Positions 23,575-36,132 of a stretch of DNA of 64,000 nt are shown here, in pieces. The notes beneath the pieces are model-generated. The model saw only the letters and a program-made list of their open reading frames with translations, was not told the origin of the DNA and did no database searches. The stretch comes from Vigna angularis (taxonomy: Eukaryota; Streptophyta; Magnoliopsida; Fabales; Fabaceae), in the NCBI RefSeq assembly GCF_016808095.1, contig NC_068976.1, positions 7,287,001 through 7,351,000 of the forward strand, given 5' to 3'. Each line of letters starts with the position of its first letter. Position 1 is the stretch's first letter. A program made the position numbers and the translations under genes.

Positions 23575-25529
23575 CAACGACCAATTTGTCAAAATGTAAA
23601 CCACCTCTCTAACTCACTAATCTAATATAGCCAATAACAAATCCTTGCAGCAAGAACAATCCTCTTATGTACAAAGAACTTTTCGCTCTTCTTCCTAGCC
23701 GCACGCATGATAATGGTTGATTTCACCATTATTTGTGATTCAATTTTGATACTAAATGAGCCCTTTTTGACTTAGAAACTTGCTTGAACTCTTGTTTTTA
23801 GTTTACTTTTGTGAATAAGAGAATTGAGGTTATACTTGATGATTTTATCACTAAATTCCCTTTATTTTGTAGGAAATTAGAATGATTTGGAAGACGAGTT
23901 AAAGTACCAAGGAGTTGGAGTCTAGAAAGGACAAAAAAAGCATCAGAAAAGAAGGCTATAGAAGGTCGGAGGACGCCTGGATGCCCCTTTCTAGGGCCCT
24001 CAACGCATGATGTCTCGCATAGTTGCCAGGCTGCCCTTTTCTAGGGCCCTCAGCGCAAGAAGTCTCGCATCAAAGTCTGGGCGTCCTTTGAGGGCCTCTC
24101 GCAAGCTCGCCCGGTTTCCCTAAGTAGGGGCGCTGAGCGCCAACGTGTTGAGCTTGGACTCTATTATCTGATCTATTTAAGGACCTGTACACGTTAGAGT
24201 TGGTATCTTTGGGCAACACAGACGTAAAAACACACTTTTCCACTCTCTTGAGGCATAATTGGATGCGGGAGCTCTCCTCTTCAGTTTCTAGGGTTTTTCT
24301 ATCACTTTCATTCCATTGTACACCTAGTTTCTACATGATTATGGAGAACTAAATTGATTTATTGTTGGGGAAGATGTAACCTCTAAACTCTCATGTATTT
24401 GAATTTGTTCTGAATTATTATATGCTTCTTTCATTAATTGTTAGGGATTTTCTCCTTTGCTCTATGCTTGTTATGTTTTGATCATTCATGGCATGATTTT
24501 ATGGTCTTCTTTGTTATTGGGAAATACCTAGAAACCACGATCTGGAGAATTTCTCCCAAAAGCAATATTGCCCAGGGATGGGGATAGGAGGTTTGGTTGT
24601 CTTAAGCTTCTGTTCGTAATGCAAAATTAATTATTAGGGATGCAAGGGATTGTGGTATAATAATTAATGATAGGCTTTCTTCGCCGAGGGATCAGGTTTT
24701 AAGTAATTTAGATAGTGACGTTAACAATTGAATGAAGAAAATGAATTCCTATATGCATGAGAGTAAGGATGGTGAAATCTAAACCCCAACAACATACTCA
24801 TCTCATATTATCAAAATCATACATTCACTTTTGTGTTTTGTCCCAATTGATCAAATCACATTCATATTTACTTTTTCTGCATTTTGCATTCTAAACCAAT
24901 GAAATTGTTCTTAAGTCTTAATTAATTAATGTATTACATGACTGTCTAGTGTCATGAGTCTTCTGGGATACGATACTTGGTATTACCATTTTATATTACT
25001 TGATACAATTTGATACACTTGTCAATATGTTAACAACGCACAGGGAACAAGACAATCCAAGATTGCTAAAAACAAAATTTGATCAATCAAGAGTACACCT
25101 CAATAGTGCAGTAGTTGATCAGTAGTGAAAACCAAATTTGTTCTTCAAGAAACCTTCAAGATTATCAACTTTTGTATATCTTGTTTCTTGGAGCGTCTCA
25201 ACACACATATAATTCTTTTCTCAATTCAGAAAATATCAGATATGAAAGTTTAGAAGGATCAAAAGTCTTGAGAACAGTGTGCAGTGCGTCAATTTATAGT
25301 TTTCTCATAACAGACGCAATTCAATCGATTATGTATGTAATGTAATGAATTACATTATTTACAGTTGCAACAGAATTACAATTAAAACAGTTCTAATTTA
25401 ATGCACATTTAATGTAATGGATTACTAATAAATGCTAGTCAAAATATTTGAAAAATATGATCGTTATCATTGTTATGACTTAGCTTGAAAACAATTTTCA
25501 AATTATAATAGACTTAATTGATTACATAA
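23575..25529 (-). repeat. Copia LTR copy C, split by a solo LTR
   Basis: 23575-23707 and 25036-25529 together match element D's LTR from about 31250 to 31895 (shared CAAAATGTAAACCACCTCTC, TTGATCAGTAGTGAAAACCA, TTGTTTCTTGGAGCGTCTCA). The gap is exactly the solo LTR. The copy stops at ATTGATTACATAA, where MULE-like sequence begins. Confidence 0.8.
23708..25035. mobile_element. Solo LTR, probably Ty3/gypsy
   Basis: The 1328-bp insert starts TGATAATGGTTG, ends ATATGTTAACA and is flanked by perfect ACGCA copies (23703-23707 and 25036-25040). Element D's LTR has one ACGCA at that place. The end sequence (TGGGATACGATACTTGG, ATTACTTGATAC) resembles gypsy LTRs of legumes. Internal units around 23970 and 24030 share CCCTTTCTAGGGCCCTCA. 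No coding sequence is present. Confidence 0.85.
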
Positions 25530-25878
25530 GGTTTAATCATTCACGAAGTTCCCATTTTTGCGTGGAATCTCAATTTAGTCCCTTTGTTTATGGAAATCTC
25601 AATTGGGTCCCAAATTTATGAAAATTGCAACAATTGGATCCTTTCCGTTAAATTGTCTCCAACGGCGTTAGTGTGTGTTTGATGTGGCACGCTGTAGTTA
25701 GTTTCTTAACAGACGTGGCTGACTGAAGCAGGCGCAGCTGAAGCACGTGGATAATAAAATTTTTTAAGTAAAAAGAAAATGAAAGTTTTAAACCAAAATT
25801 GGGATTCAGATTTTTATTTGATCGAATTAGGGATTGGTATTCTTCTGAGTACTTCTAGGGTTCGTCCAAAGTTCAATC
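25530..25878. mobile_element. Truncated MULE-like element
   Basis: GGTTTAATCATTCACGAAG, then TCTCAATTGGGTCCC and CCGTTAAATTGTCTCCAACG, is the same style as the element at 3033. It interrupts LTR copy C on its left and stops at the LTR starting 25879. Its right terminal repeat is not visible. Confidence 0.5.
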
Positions 25879-26409
25879 TGTAACACCCCTTACGGAGTAC
25901 TACTAGAAAATAACAAAATCCAAAATTTTACGCGAGTTTGTTTTAAAAAAATTTAACTTCGCGGAACTAAACCATCAAAAGTCTAAGCGTCTTACAACAT
26001 AAGGTTAAAACCTTACAAATATAAAATTCATTATTCGAAGACATAAAATTACTTTAAAACATGTAAGTCCCCCATGGTTATTCCCATAACTCTCGTCGTG
26101 CTACTTCATCTCTGTCTCATCTACAACGCCATCTACTCCCGTACAAGTACGATCATCGTAGGTGGAATCACAACCACAAAAGGAAAAGGGTGAGTAACTA
26201 AGAACCTAACATAGCATATAATTTCAATATCAAAATATCACAACTTAGATTATCCTAGTCCACAACCTTACATTACATCGCAATATTCAACTCATAACTC
26301 AGATCATCACCACTCAGACTATCAAAGTCACAATATTACAATACATCACAGTATTAAACTCACGACTCAATCATTTACTCAAGCTTCTGTTGTTTCCTTG
26401 AATTTTGTC
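25879..26409 (-). repeat. LTR starting TGTAACACCCC, truncated copy
   Basis: It is nearly identical to 27871-28400 (TGTAACACCCCTTACGGAGT through CAAGCTTCTGTTGTTTCC). Homology stops at GAATTTTGTC, where unrelated sequence starts. On the minus strand it would be the 3' LTR. Confidence 0.75.
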
Positions 26410-26961
26410 TGAGGAAGAACTCTAAGAAAAGAAGTCTGAGCTTTTTGAGAATACAATGTGTCTGAGGAAGTTCTAAAAAGCTAGTTCAAGTGTTTTGCCT
26501 GGTGTCGTGAATAGGAAAAGCTCGCGTTTCGTGTGTCGATAGTCGGAGCGATTCTCTTCGAGTTGGCAAGGTGGTCATCTTCTGGTTCGTCTGTCGAAGG
26601 AAGATTTTAATCTGCGCTGTTCTGGTTCGTTTGTCGAAGGAAAGTTTTTATCATTCTTTTTATTCACTCTATTGTAAATCTTTAAACTGATTTTTTTTAG
26701 TGAAAACGTTAATCACTTTTTATAGTGATTAACAACTGGACGTAGATTCTTTTGAATCGAATCAGGATAAAAATTTTGTGTTGAATTTTCTTGCTCTCTA
26801 TACTCTTTACATTTTACGTATATCAACTGTTTGATAAATTTTCTCTAAGAAAATTGATTTTCTAAAACTGACCATCTTAAAACGAGTTTGACCGAACATG
26901 CTTTCTGCTATCGTAATTTATTTCGTTGCACGACTCTATAACGATACCGATTGTTCCAACA
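26410..26961 (+). repeat. LTR-like segment ending GTTCCAACA
   Basis: A direct repeat of TCTGGTTCGT(C/T)TGTCGAAGGAA (near 26580 and 26620) and an end CGATTGTTCCAACA suit a copia LTR terminus. No partner copy or primer site is seen. Confidence 0.3.
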
Positions 26962-27854
26962 ATATATGTGTCTAGCTGGTTTTAACGTGCAATGCTAGTT
27001 ATACGTTAATTAATTCACTTAATTAGTATCTATACTTATAATATTGAGACCTAATTTAGTACACTATCCAGCAGTATCTTACGTTTATAACTCCTAATCC
27101 TATCATGTATCCACGCCATAAATTCAACAAATCAATGACCAATAATAGTTGAGACTGTATCAAACATGTTTATAGAATTGAAGTTCACTCAAAACAACCA
27201 TGAATCGCTACACTGATACCATAAAACAATGACAAGTAGTATTTGTTCATCATGTGAATTATGAAATCATGATCAGCCCTATACTAGACATAATGTATGT
27301 AAATTCCACATATACTAATAACCAAAGATAATATCATGTGGAAATTAATAGCAACAGATTGACTTCATTTACTTAATTAATTTATAATTCATTTCAATAA
27401 ACAGTCAAACATATATGCATCGAAATGCCAAAGTAATTAATTTCAACTTGTTCATTCGTTACACGTATTAGAAACTAGATGAGCTCACTCCCCAAAGCTC
27501 TTGCCAAGCTAGGCATATTAGAGGTTTCACAGTTGGGTTGTGTGCGTGTCATTTATCTGTTCACACAGAGAATTATTGTTATTATGATTCATAATGAGTT
27601 CGTAGGATAAATTCACAACTCTATCTTTCCCCAAACCTTAAGAATTAAGAAAGGAAAATCATCTCTGGTAAAAGTCATGAGTGTGCACCCTCATCACTCC
27701 TATTAAGACGTTTTCTGTTCTCAAAACCTCTAGTTAGATACAATATTCTACTATCTAGACTTCGAGGAAATGGTAAATTATACCATTTAAACTCAATTCT
27801 TCACAGAGAAGACACGACAGATCCACAACACACAGGTCATCCTAAGGACAAACT
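26962..27854 (-). other. Internal leader sequence of the TGTAACACCCC element
   Basis: It lies downstream of the primer site on the minus strand. There is no coding sequence; only short AT-rich frames are present. Confidence 0.4.
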
Positions 27855-27866
27855 GCTCTGATACCA
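27855..27866 (-). other. Primer binding site (initiator Met tRNA type)
   Basis: On the minus strand the LTR ends ...GGGGTGTTACA at 27871, followed four bases later by TGGTATCAGAGC. This is the standard primer site complementary to the 3' end of plant initiator methionine tRNA. It fixes the element's orientation. Confidence 0.85.
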
Positions 27867-27870
27867 AAAA

Positions 27871-29040
27871 TGTAACACCCCTTACGGAGTGCTACTAGAA
27901 AATAACAAAATCCAAAATTTTACGCCAGTTTTTTTTTTTTAAATTTAACTTCGCGGAACTAAACCATCAAAAGTCTAAGCGTCTTACAACATAAGGTTAA
28001 AACCTTACAAATATCAAATTCATTATTCGAAGACATAAAATTACTTTAAAACATGATAAGTCCACCATGGTTATTCCCATAACTCTCGTCGTGCTACTTC
28101 ATCTCTGTCTCATCTGCAACGCCATCTACTCCCGTACAAGTACGATCATCGTAGGTGGAATCACAACCACAAAAGGAAAGGGCGAGTAACTAAGAACCTA
28201 ACATAGCATATAATTTCAATATCAAAATATCACAACTTAGATTATCCTAGTCACAACCTTACATTACAATGCAATATTCAACTCATAACTCAGATCATCA
28301 CCACTCAGACTATCAAAGTCACAATATTACAATACATCACGATATTAAACTCACGACTCAATCATTTACTCAAGCTTCTGTTGTTTCCTTGAATTTTGTC
28401 GTACCAAACCTGTTTCGCAAAACAGGACGATTCGAGTCGTCTTCCATCGCAACTTCAGACCTATCTCCCTGACTCCTCAAGGAATTACGAGTAAAAACTT
28501 CGGTTAGGCGCACCCACCGAGCACTATACTCACACGAGTCGAAGTCATTGGGCGAGACATTCAACCCTCTCTAGTCCCCGCGCACGAGGAAAGGGTGACA
28601 CTCGAACCTCAGTCTCCGCAGAGACTCAACACACTATCGTATCGCAATACGAACACCATCGATTCGACAAAAATTCTAAGGAAATGACAGAACGCTTGCT
28701 CTCACAATTTTACCATCACAACCATCACCATCATATATAAAGTTAACTAAACTCATTGACTAATAAATAGTGGAAATTAAAAAGAGCTAGGAGCCTTTTT
28801 TAGCCTTGGGAAGGTTTGAACTTGAGACCAAGCACACACACCCTCCATGCACACTCACATCAACCACTAGACCAAGCTCCATCCACTGATATAATAGCGC
28901 AAACAATTATACTTAAACACTCTTTCAAACTTTTTTTGAAAATTAATATGAAACCAATATAAATTTAATTTTCTTCCCTTCCTTAAATATTTCTCAACAT
29001 TGATTCTCATCACAATTTATTATTTAATACCACAAAATAA
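27871..29040 (-). repeat. 5' LTR of the TGTAACACCCC element
   Basis: The portion to about 28400 is shared with 25879-26409; the rest (CGAGTCGTCTTCCATCGC, GACTCAACACACTATCG, TTTGAACTTGAGACCAAGC) has no partner here. The upper boundary is uncertain. No coding capacity is seen. Confidence 0.55.
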
Positions 29041-29302
29041 TATGCTTAAGGTAAGGAATCATTTTATTTATACGAGTCTTACAACAATCGATTTAGAGTA
29101 AAGTCAGTCTCTGATTTTTGAAAAGTAGAGAAAATCTGAGAACATATTAATCGATTTCATTACTAATACAATCGGTTAAAAGTCGTAAAATCAATTTTTC
29201 AAGCTATTTAACAATGCAGACAAGCAAAGATCATAGACATACATCAATACACATACACAAATAAAAGCAATGATGCATGAATATAATATTTAACAACAAC
29301 TG

Positions 29303-30875
29303 TTACCAAAGATCATACTCAAGTGAATTGTAGTAGAAACAAGTAATATTTGATGGTTTACTCAAATCAGTGAACTTCTTTGAGTTTACTCTTTCACTTT
29401 TTGCCTTATAACTTATTCCTTGTTTATTAATTACCCTTTTTTGTGATCCTAGAACAACTTCTAGATTTGATCTACCAAGAGTAAATTTAGCCAGTGTATT
29501 AGTTAGATATTCAATCTTTTCAACATGAGCATGACAATCTTTACAATCGTTCTCAACAACTTTAATTTCAGATTTACCATTTAAGGCAGATTGTAAAACA
29601 TTATCAAGTTCAATTTTCAACTTATCATTTTCTTCAAAAGGTTATTGATTCTATATTCAAAATCTTTTCTTTTAGAGTTTAATCGATTAACCTTATATTG
29701 AAGTTTCATTGCTTCGGCATGGAGTTCCTGAAATGCATCCAGCAGTTGATAGTATCTATCCTCAATAGGCTCATCTTCGAAACTGCTCCTGCTGCTTTCT
29801 GAGTTGACAGATCCAGCCATGAGACATAAGTTTGTCTCCTCCTCTAGACTGTGGTTGTCTTCATCACTGGATGAATCTTCATCATTATTTCCCATGCAAT
29901 GTATGCTTTCTTTTGTTTGCTCTTTCTTTTATCCTGGTTGAACCTTTCTTCATATTTATGCTTCAGCTTCAAGGTTGGACAATCATGCTTGATGTGTCCC
30001 TCTTTTCCACATTCATAGTACGTGAGAGTTACAACTTTTCCTTTTCTCCAGCCCCACCTAGAATTGCCTGCAAAATCAGATATAGTATTTCTATTTTTCA
30101 TGAACTTTGTAAATTTCTTTACCATCATGTTCATCACTTCTTTTTCAGGCACATCTACATTAGAATCATCATAAGATTCAGTTCTCCTTGAGGCTTTCTT
30201 GCTGGTAGCTTTGAGAGCTATGGACTGCTTCTGTTTAGTCTCCTCTTCCTTTCTCAACCTTCCTAACTCCAACTCGTGTTCCCTAAGCTTGTCAAAAAGT
30301 GTGGCCATATTCATTGTTGTTACATCTCTTGATTCAAATATAGTTGTTACCTTTGGTTGCTAGCTTCTTTTAAGACTCTTCAAGATCTTTATGTTGATTT
30401 CTTCTTTCTCAAATACTTTGCCAAGTGCAATAAGATGGTTTACTATGTGGGTGAACCTTTTCTGCACATCATAGATATTCTCTCCAGCCTTCATCTTGAA
30501 CATCTCATATTCCTGGATCACAAAATTTTTTCTAGCTTTTTTTACCTCGTCAGTCCCTTCATGAGTCACTTCTAGGACTTTCCACATTTCCTTTGCGCTT
30601 TTACACGTTGATACCCTGAAAAACTCATCAATGGTAAGTTCATAAGAAATAACATTTCTAGCTTTTATATCATACTGAGCCCTTTTATTTTCCTCTTGAT
30701 TCCACTCAGAAAAGTTTCAATACAGGTTTTCAATCAATTAATTTTGTAGACTCAAAAGGACCATTAATCACAACATCCCATACGCCCTTATCTACAGATT
30801 CAAGAAAGATTCACATCCTTATTTTCCAAAGGATGTAGAAGCACCTTCACCGAAGGTCTGAGAAACAAAGGCCAT
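29303..30875 (-). pseudogene. Copia gag polyprotein of element D, broken
   Basis: It starts MAFVSQTFGEG at 30875. Later pieces are WKVLEVTHEGTDEVKKARKN and YDVQKRFTHIVNHL (30587-30360); a Lys-rich coil beginning MNMATLFDKLREHELEL; a zinc knuckle YECGKEGHIKHDC (30314-29844); an acidic segment with NLCLMAGS; a coiled coil (29895-29617); and a segment ending TCFYYNSLEYDLW (29620-29303), where the second knuckle has lost its cysteines. The 'LCLMA' motif is typical of Sirevirus-like gag. At least three frame changes are needed to join it. Confidence 0.75.
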
Positions 30876-30955
30876 CAGAATTAATTAATCGATTTCCCGA
30901 AAAATGTAATCGATTATTTTTCGAGTAATTTTCGAAAACCAACTCTGGTGCCAAT

Positions 30956-32380
30956 TGTTAGAAAACAAGTGCCTTGTTTCTCTTACCAATAGGGGAGGAG
31001 GGTGAATTGGTGATCAATAAAAAAAATTGATTTTTAAATCTTTTCGCAAACTAAGAATGATCTTTAATCTTTCTTAAAATCCAAGCAATAAAGCACATGC
31101 AGTGAAAGTAAAAGAGATAAGGAAAGAAATACAAACACAAGGTTTATACTGGTTGGGCCTCATTGCCTACATCTAGTGTCCTTTCAATCAACCTGAGATT
31201 GAAAGCCAATTGCACTATAAATATATGAGTTTTTACAACAAGGCTTTATAGCGACCAATATGTCAAAATGTAAACCACCTCTCTAACTCACTCATCTAAT
31301 ATAGCCAATGACAAATTCCTGCAACAAGAACAATCCTCTTCTACAATCACCCCTTTGAGACACCTCTCAAAGTACAAAAAACTCCTCTCTCTTCTTCCTA
31401 GCCACACGCACAGGGAACAACACAATCCAAGATTGCTAAAAACGAAATCTGATTATCAAGAGTACACCTCAGTAGTGCAGTAGTTGATCAGTAGTGAAAA
31501 CCAAATATGTTCTTCAAGAAACCTTCAAGATTATCAATTTATGTATATCTTGTTTCTTGGAGCGTCTCAACACACCTATAATTCTTTTCTCAATTCAGAA
31601 AATATCAGATATGAAAGTTTAGAATGATCAAAAGTCTTAAGAGCAGTGTGAAGTGTGTCAATTTATAGTTTTCTCATAACAGACGCAATTCAATTGATTA
31701 CGTAAATAATATAATCGGTTACATTATTTATAGTTGTAATAGAATTACAATTAAAACAGTTATAATTTAATTCACATTTAATATAATAGATTGCAAATAA
31801 ATGCTAGTCAAAATATTTGAAAAATATGACCGTTATCACTATTATGACTTAGCTAGAAAACAATTTTCAAATTATAATAGACTTAATTGATTACAAAAAC
31901 AGTGTAATCGATTAAGCTATACACTTAAACAGATGATTGCAAAGACATGAGTTTAATCGATTATACACTTAATGTAATTGGTTAAAACTTGTTATTTTGT
32001 CACCGTTTAAAACATAAGTTGTGTGATGAACTTAATTGATTACAACATCACTGTAATCAATTATTTCATACAAAGTTGCTTTGTGCTTGTGGTTTTATCA
32101 CATTAAAACATTTAGTATGCATACCGAAGATATAAACACAATTAAGATCACAGTAGTATGCAGACCAATCAACATGTCATCATATGTATCAACTATAATG
32201 AAAACATTTACATACTAACATATGTATCAATCACAAATACACATTTCTGTTGTGTCATGAAAACATATATGTGTTGTTACAATCAATGTGTATCATTATC
32301 AAAAACCAAACACATCAGGGATTGGGTTTTAACACTCATATTGCTTCCCCTATCAATAATTCTTATGAACTATCAATTTC
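30956..32380 (-). repeat. 5' LTR of element D
   Basis: On the minus strand it ends TTTTCTAACA just before ATTGGCACCAGAG. It includes the segment shared with copies B and C. The U3 side carries many AATCGATTA / AATTGATTA motifs. The start of the LTR (high coordinate) is not sharply defined. Confidence 0.65.
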
Positions 32381-32389
32381 ATAACTAAC

Positions 32390-32815
32390 TTTTTGATTGA
32401 GTATTGATTACAGGAGCGTCTAAGAACAAGTCTTGGAGAATCAAATATCTCATTTGGGTTAATCATCAAGATTCTTGCAAGAAAACTGAGCTGAAAGGTT
32501 TCTGATCAACTCTGCACTGCTGGTGTATTAATGTGAAAATCAGATTCATCATTTGCAATTAGAGGATTGTGTTCCTGTGCAAGTTAGGCAAGAGGAGAGA
32601 ATTGTGGTGTTCTTTATTAAGAGTTGAGATTGCTCTCAAGGTGTTTAGAGAGTTGATTGGTCTCTGTTTTTGTAAGATTGTGAGGTTGTTCACATATTGT
32701 ACTATAAGTGAATTGTATGTTATTTTTTTAAGGGATTTAAGGGTGATTCAAAGTGAATTTGGATGTAAGGTTTATGAAAGTTTGTGTGAGATTGGATTGA
32801 TGTGATAGATTAAAA
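32390..32815 (+). repeat. LTR-like segment in opposite orientation
   Basis: TTTCTGATCAACTCTGCACTG, GATTGTGTTCCTGTGCAAGT and TTGAGATTGCTCTCAAGG resemble, in reverse complement, the R/U5 of the neighbouring LTR but are diverged. It is probably a related family inserted head to head. Confidence 0.4.
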
Positions 32816-35800
32816 CAATGTTTTAGTGGATAGAAAATAAAATTATCAAATTGTCTTTACTAGTAATAATAATATAAAATGATATTTATAAATAAAATAT
32901 TTTTTGATAAAAAATATTTTAAATAGTAGAATAACAATATTAAAAAAATAATTAAAAAAATATTTTTTAAGGAAATTATTATTTTTTCTTTAAATATTAT
33001 TTTTTAAGAATATAATTTAACCATAAGTGGTATAATAATAATAATAATAATTATTATTATTATTTATTACTAGTTAAAACATATGCACCTATCTATATCG
33101 ATATTCTTATTATATTTAAAAATATAGAGTTTTATTATTTAATGAGTAATTAATTAAAAATAAATTAATAAATTATATTTTAAATATATACAATTTTAAA
33201 AAGTATATAGTTATTATGTTAAGAAAAGTTATTTAATGTTTTAAGTAAAGATGATTTATTCAATAATTTGTTTTATTAAATAAATTAGTAAGCTATTTTT
33301 TATATACTAAAAAGTTACATTAGAAAAAGCTGTCAAGTAATACATCCTTTCAACTGTACAAAAGTTCAAATATGAAGCATCCAACTTGAGCAGAATAGAC
33401 ATAAAATAAAAGTTATTGACATGAAAATATACAAGGAAGTATATTTGCAAATTAATTAACAACAAACATCCTGATCAAAGCATTGACATGGAATCAAGTA
33501 CCTCTAATTTAAATCTCTAATTTAAATCGATTATAGCGTTACGTTTTCGCATGGAATCGACTGCCTTCAATTTAAAATCGATTACAACAGGGTTACATTT
33601 AGCATCAAAGTTGGAAGTTATGAAATAATAGAGATTAAAAATGATATTTGTTGTGAAATTTCTTTAAATCTAAGCACTCAGCAGATAAAAAAAATCATCT
33701 ATCCCACAAATCAACTCTTTGTACGTAATCCTCGTAATCGAACATGATTTAATTCTCCAATCCATCTGTATATATTTTTTAACAGAAAATTAGGTCCAAA
33801 CGAACACAACATTAAAAAATTTGATAGCATTGATGGGTAAAAAAATAACATGATTTGTTTTAAATGATAGAAACTTAAAAATAAGATATTTAAAGAAAAT
33901 TTATTAAAGTTTGTGAATAATTTTATGGCTGTAGATAATTTTTATTTAATAAATTAAAGTGCAGAATTATATTTTTATTTCTTACTGTTTTGACGGTCTA
34001 AATAACCATACGATAGAAGCCAAAATGAATTGATGCAGTTGTTTGTTTTGTCGTGGTGAGTGAGTGATCAAGGAAGTGAGAAGATCTAGTTGGATTTGGT
34101 TGCCATGCATTATGATAGTAAAGTCTTTTCAGTGATGAATGAATTGATGTAGTTCTTTATTTTCTCCTTGTGCATGATTAATCCAAAATGACGACTGATG
34201 TGTCTCCTTTACCTACTTGTATGCTTTGTCATTTTCATGCAGCAAGGTACCTCTTAGATCTGTAATATAGGACTCAAGTTATTATGATATGCCTTGGCCA
34301 CCTTCTGCCACTGTCCTTTTGCCCCCACCATTCATGCTGTTTCCCCTTTTCTTTCATCTTGCCTTTAGGACCTAGACACAACCATTTCATTCACAATTAA
34401 CTTAGCTTTTATGATTCAATGCTTCAAATTCTTCACTTTTTTTAACCACTACTATCTTGCTATTCTGTTAAGTTTTCAAATAAATGAAACGCCTATTGTT
34501 ATGTAATAAAAAATAACTATCGGGTATTTGTAATAATGAATCACTCTTACAAAATCATATATTTATTAACAATATTTTTTTATCTTGGAAAAAATTCTTG
34601 CCTTTTTAAATATTTATTGAGTTATTATTCATTTTACTTTTAATTAATAATGTGAGATATTGAAATTGAGTTATACGCCTATTAAATAAAACTTGAAATA
34701 ATTTATTTTATCAACCAGTGAAATCTAGCCTGGTAATACGTTGCGGCAAAGTGTGGGAAGATAATCACAAAGTGAACCTACTAGCATAAAGAAAACATTT
34801 TTTTTTTAATTTTAATCAGTTCAGGCACTTGATCTACTTACTAGGAATGAAATTTTATCTTTTCTTTCCCATGAACATAATTTCCACAGTTGTAAAGTTT
34901 TATCTCAAACTAATATGATTTATAAAAAAAAATCGTTAATAATTATTTTTAATGTTAAATTTATTTTTGGTTTCTAAACTATTTATAAAATATTGTGTTT
35001 TGTTTTTAAATTAAATTATAAAATATTTAATTTTTGTATTTTATGTAAAGTAGGTAAAACATTTTTGTGTCGAGTGTTTTATTTGTGACAATACAGATTT
35101 TACAATGACACATAATACTACTTTCACATATTCTTTATGAAAAAATATTTTAAATTAATTTTCTAAAATGCTTGAATTAAACATTTTATAATTTAATTTA
35201 GAAACAAAGCACAATTTTTTATACTAAGAACCAAAAATATATTTAATTCTTATTTTATAATTAATCAGACTCGGATAATGTCCAAACAATTCATAGATTT
35301 AGTACATTATTCCGTTTAATGAAAGAGTGGCACTTGCAGGCTAAACAGGTGTTCATCAAATAACTGCTCTGCATGGATGCAATGCAAGACCTCAATTATA
35401 GGTAACTTCATTGGTGCAAAAACGTTACAGATGCAGCGCCAAATAGATACATATCAGCTGAAATGCGGCATGCAAACTATAAAATTTAGAGGTAAATTAC
35501 AAGAGCTAAAAGCAGAAAGATCCAAACCATTGATTAAAGAAAATGAAAAAGAAAGAAAAGAACAGTAAAGTTTATATTTAAGAATAAATAATTAAATGAA
35601 TTATAAACCTACAACAATGTCCAAGAATCAATTATAAAAAAGGAATCGTTTATTGGGTGGGGCAAGGTGGTGAAAAAAGAGCATGTTCCCGACACAAATG
35701 GACAGTGACATATTGTCAATGTAGCATCTCTTGTGGCTTACAAACATAAAACAGAGCCACTTTACAGCAGAAGCTAGTGTAGATCCCAACATCAGCGACT

Positions 35801-36132
35801 GACACAAATGAAAAAAAAAACGAAAAGACTTTTGACAAATTTAATTAAAATGCCATTTTTCCCCCTATGATTCAAGTTTCTAACACCTGTTGACTGACCT
35901 GTACAATTGTAAACATTTTTTCTTTACCGTGGGAGCATCTTTTTCAAACCCTTGCCTCTAGACATTTATAATTTAATTTACACTTACAACTGACGCAACT
36001 TAATCTGCCAGACTACAAAATTGGATCATCCAAATATGCTGATAATTACAAGAAAAACCATTTCCAGCATCTCTCAAGCATGTTAAAGATTACGTTTTAT
36101 GCTTCCACCCGACAAGTAGCCTAGTGTCATTT
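32816..36132. other. Intergenic sequence and 3' flank of the CSI3-like gene
   Basis: The stretch is AT-rich without a recognisable gene. 33035-33066 is a near-perfect AAT/ATT palindrome. 33520-33600 has AAATCGATTATAGCG and AATCGATTACAAC. The last few hundred bases before 36132 should include the CSI3-like 3' UTR, but I see no decisive polyadenylation signal. Confidence 0.5.

Larger units (their letters stand above)
29040..32380 (-). mobile_element. Copia-type gag-only element D (minus strand)
   Basis: On the minus strand: LTR (about 32380 to 30956), primer-site-like TTGGCACCAGAGTTG, gag (30875 to about 29303), then U3-like sequence with AATCGATTTCATTAC and AATCGGTTAAAAG. There is no pol domain between gag and this U3-like sequence. 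Element A has the same organisation. The downstream LTR is cut off near 29040 by the TGTAACACCCC element. Confidence 0.6.

Noticed and set aside
28800..28890. tRNA-like sequence (GGTTTGAACTTGAGACC)
   Set aside because: It has only a T-loop-like word; no acceptor or anticodon stems could be paired, and it sits inside an LTR.
35377..35568. 63-residue plus-strand frame
   Set aside because: There is no family signature, and it lies in the 3' flank of the CSI3-like gene.
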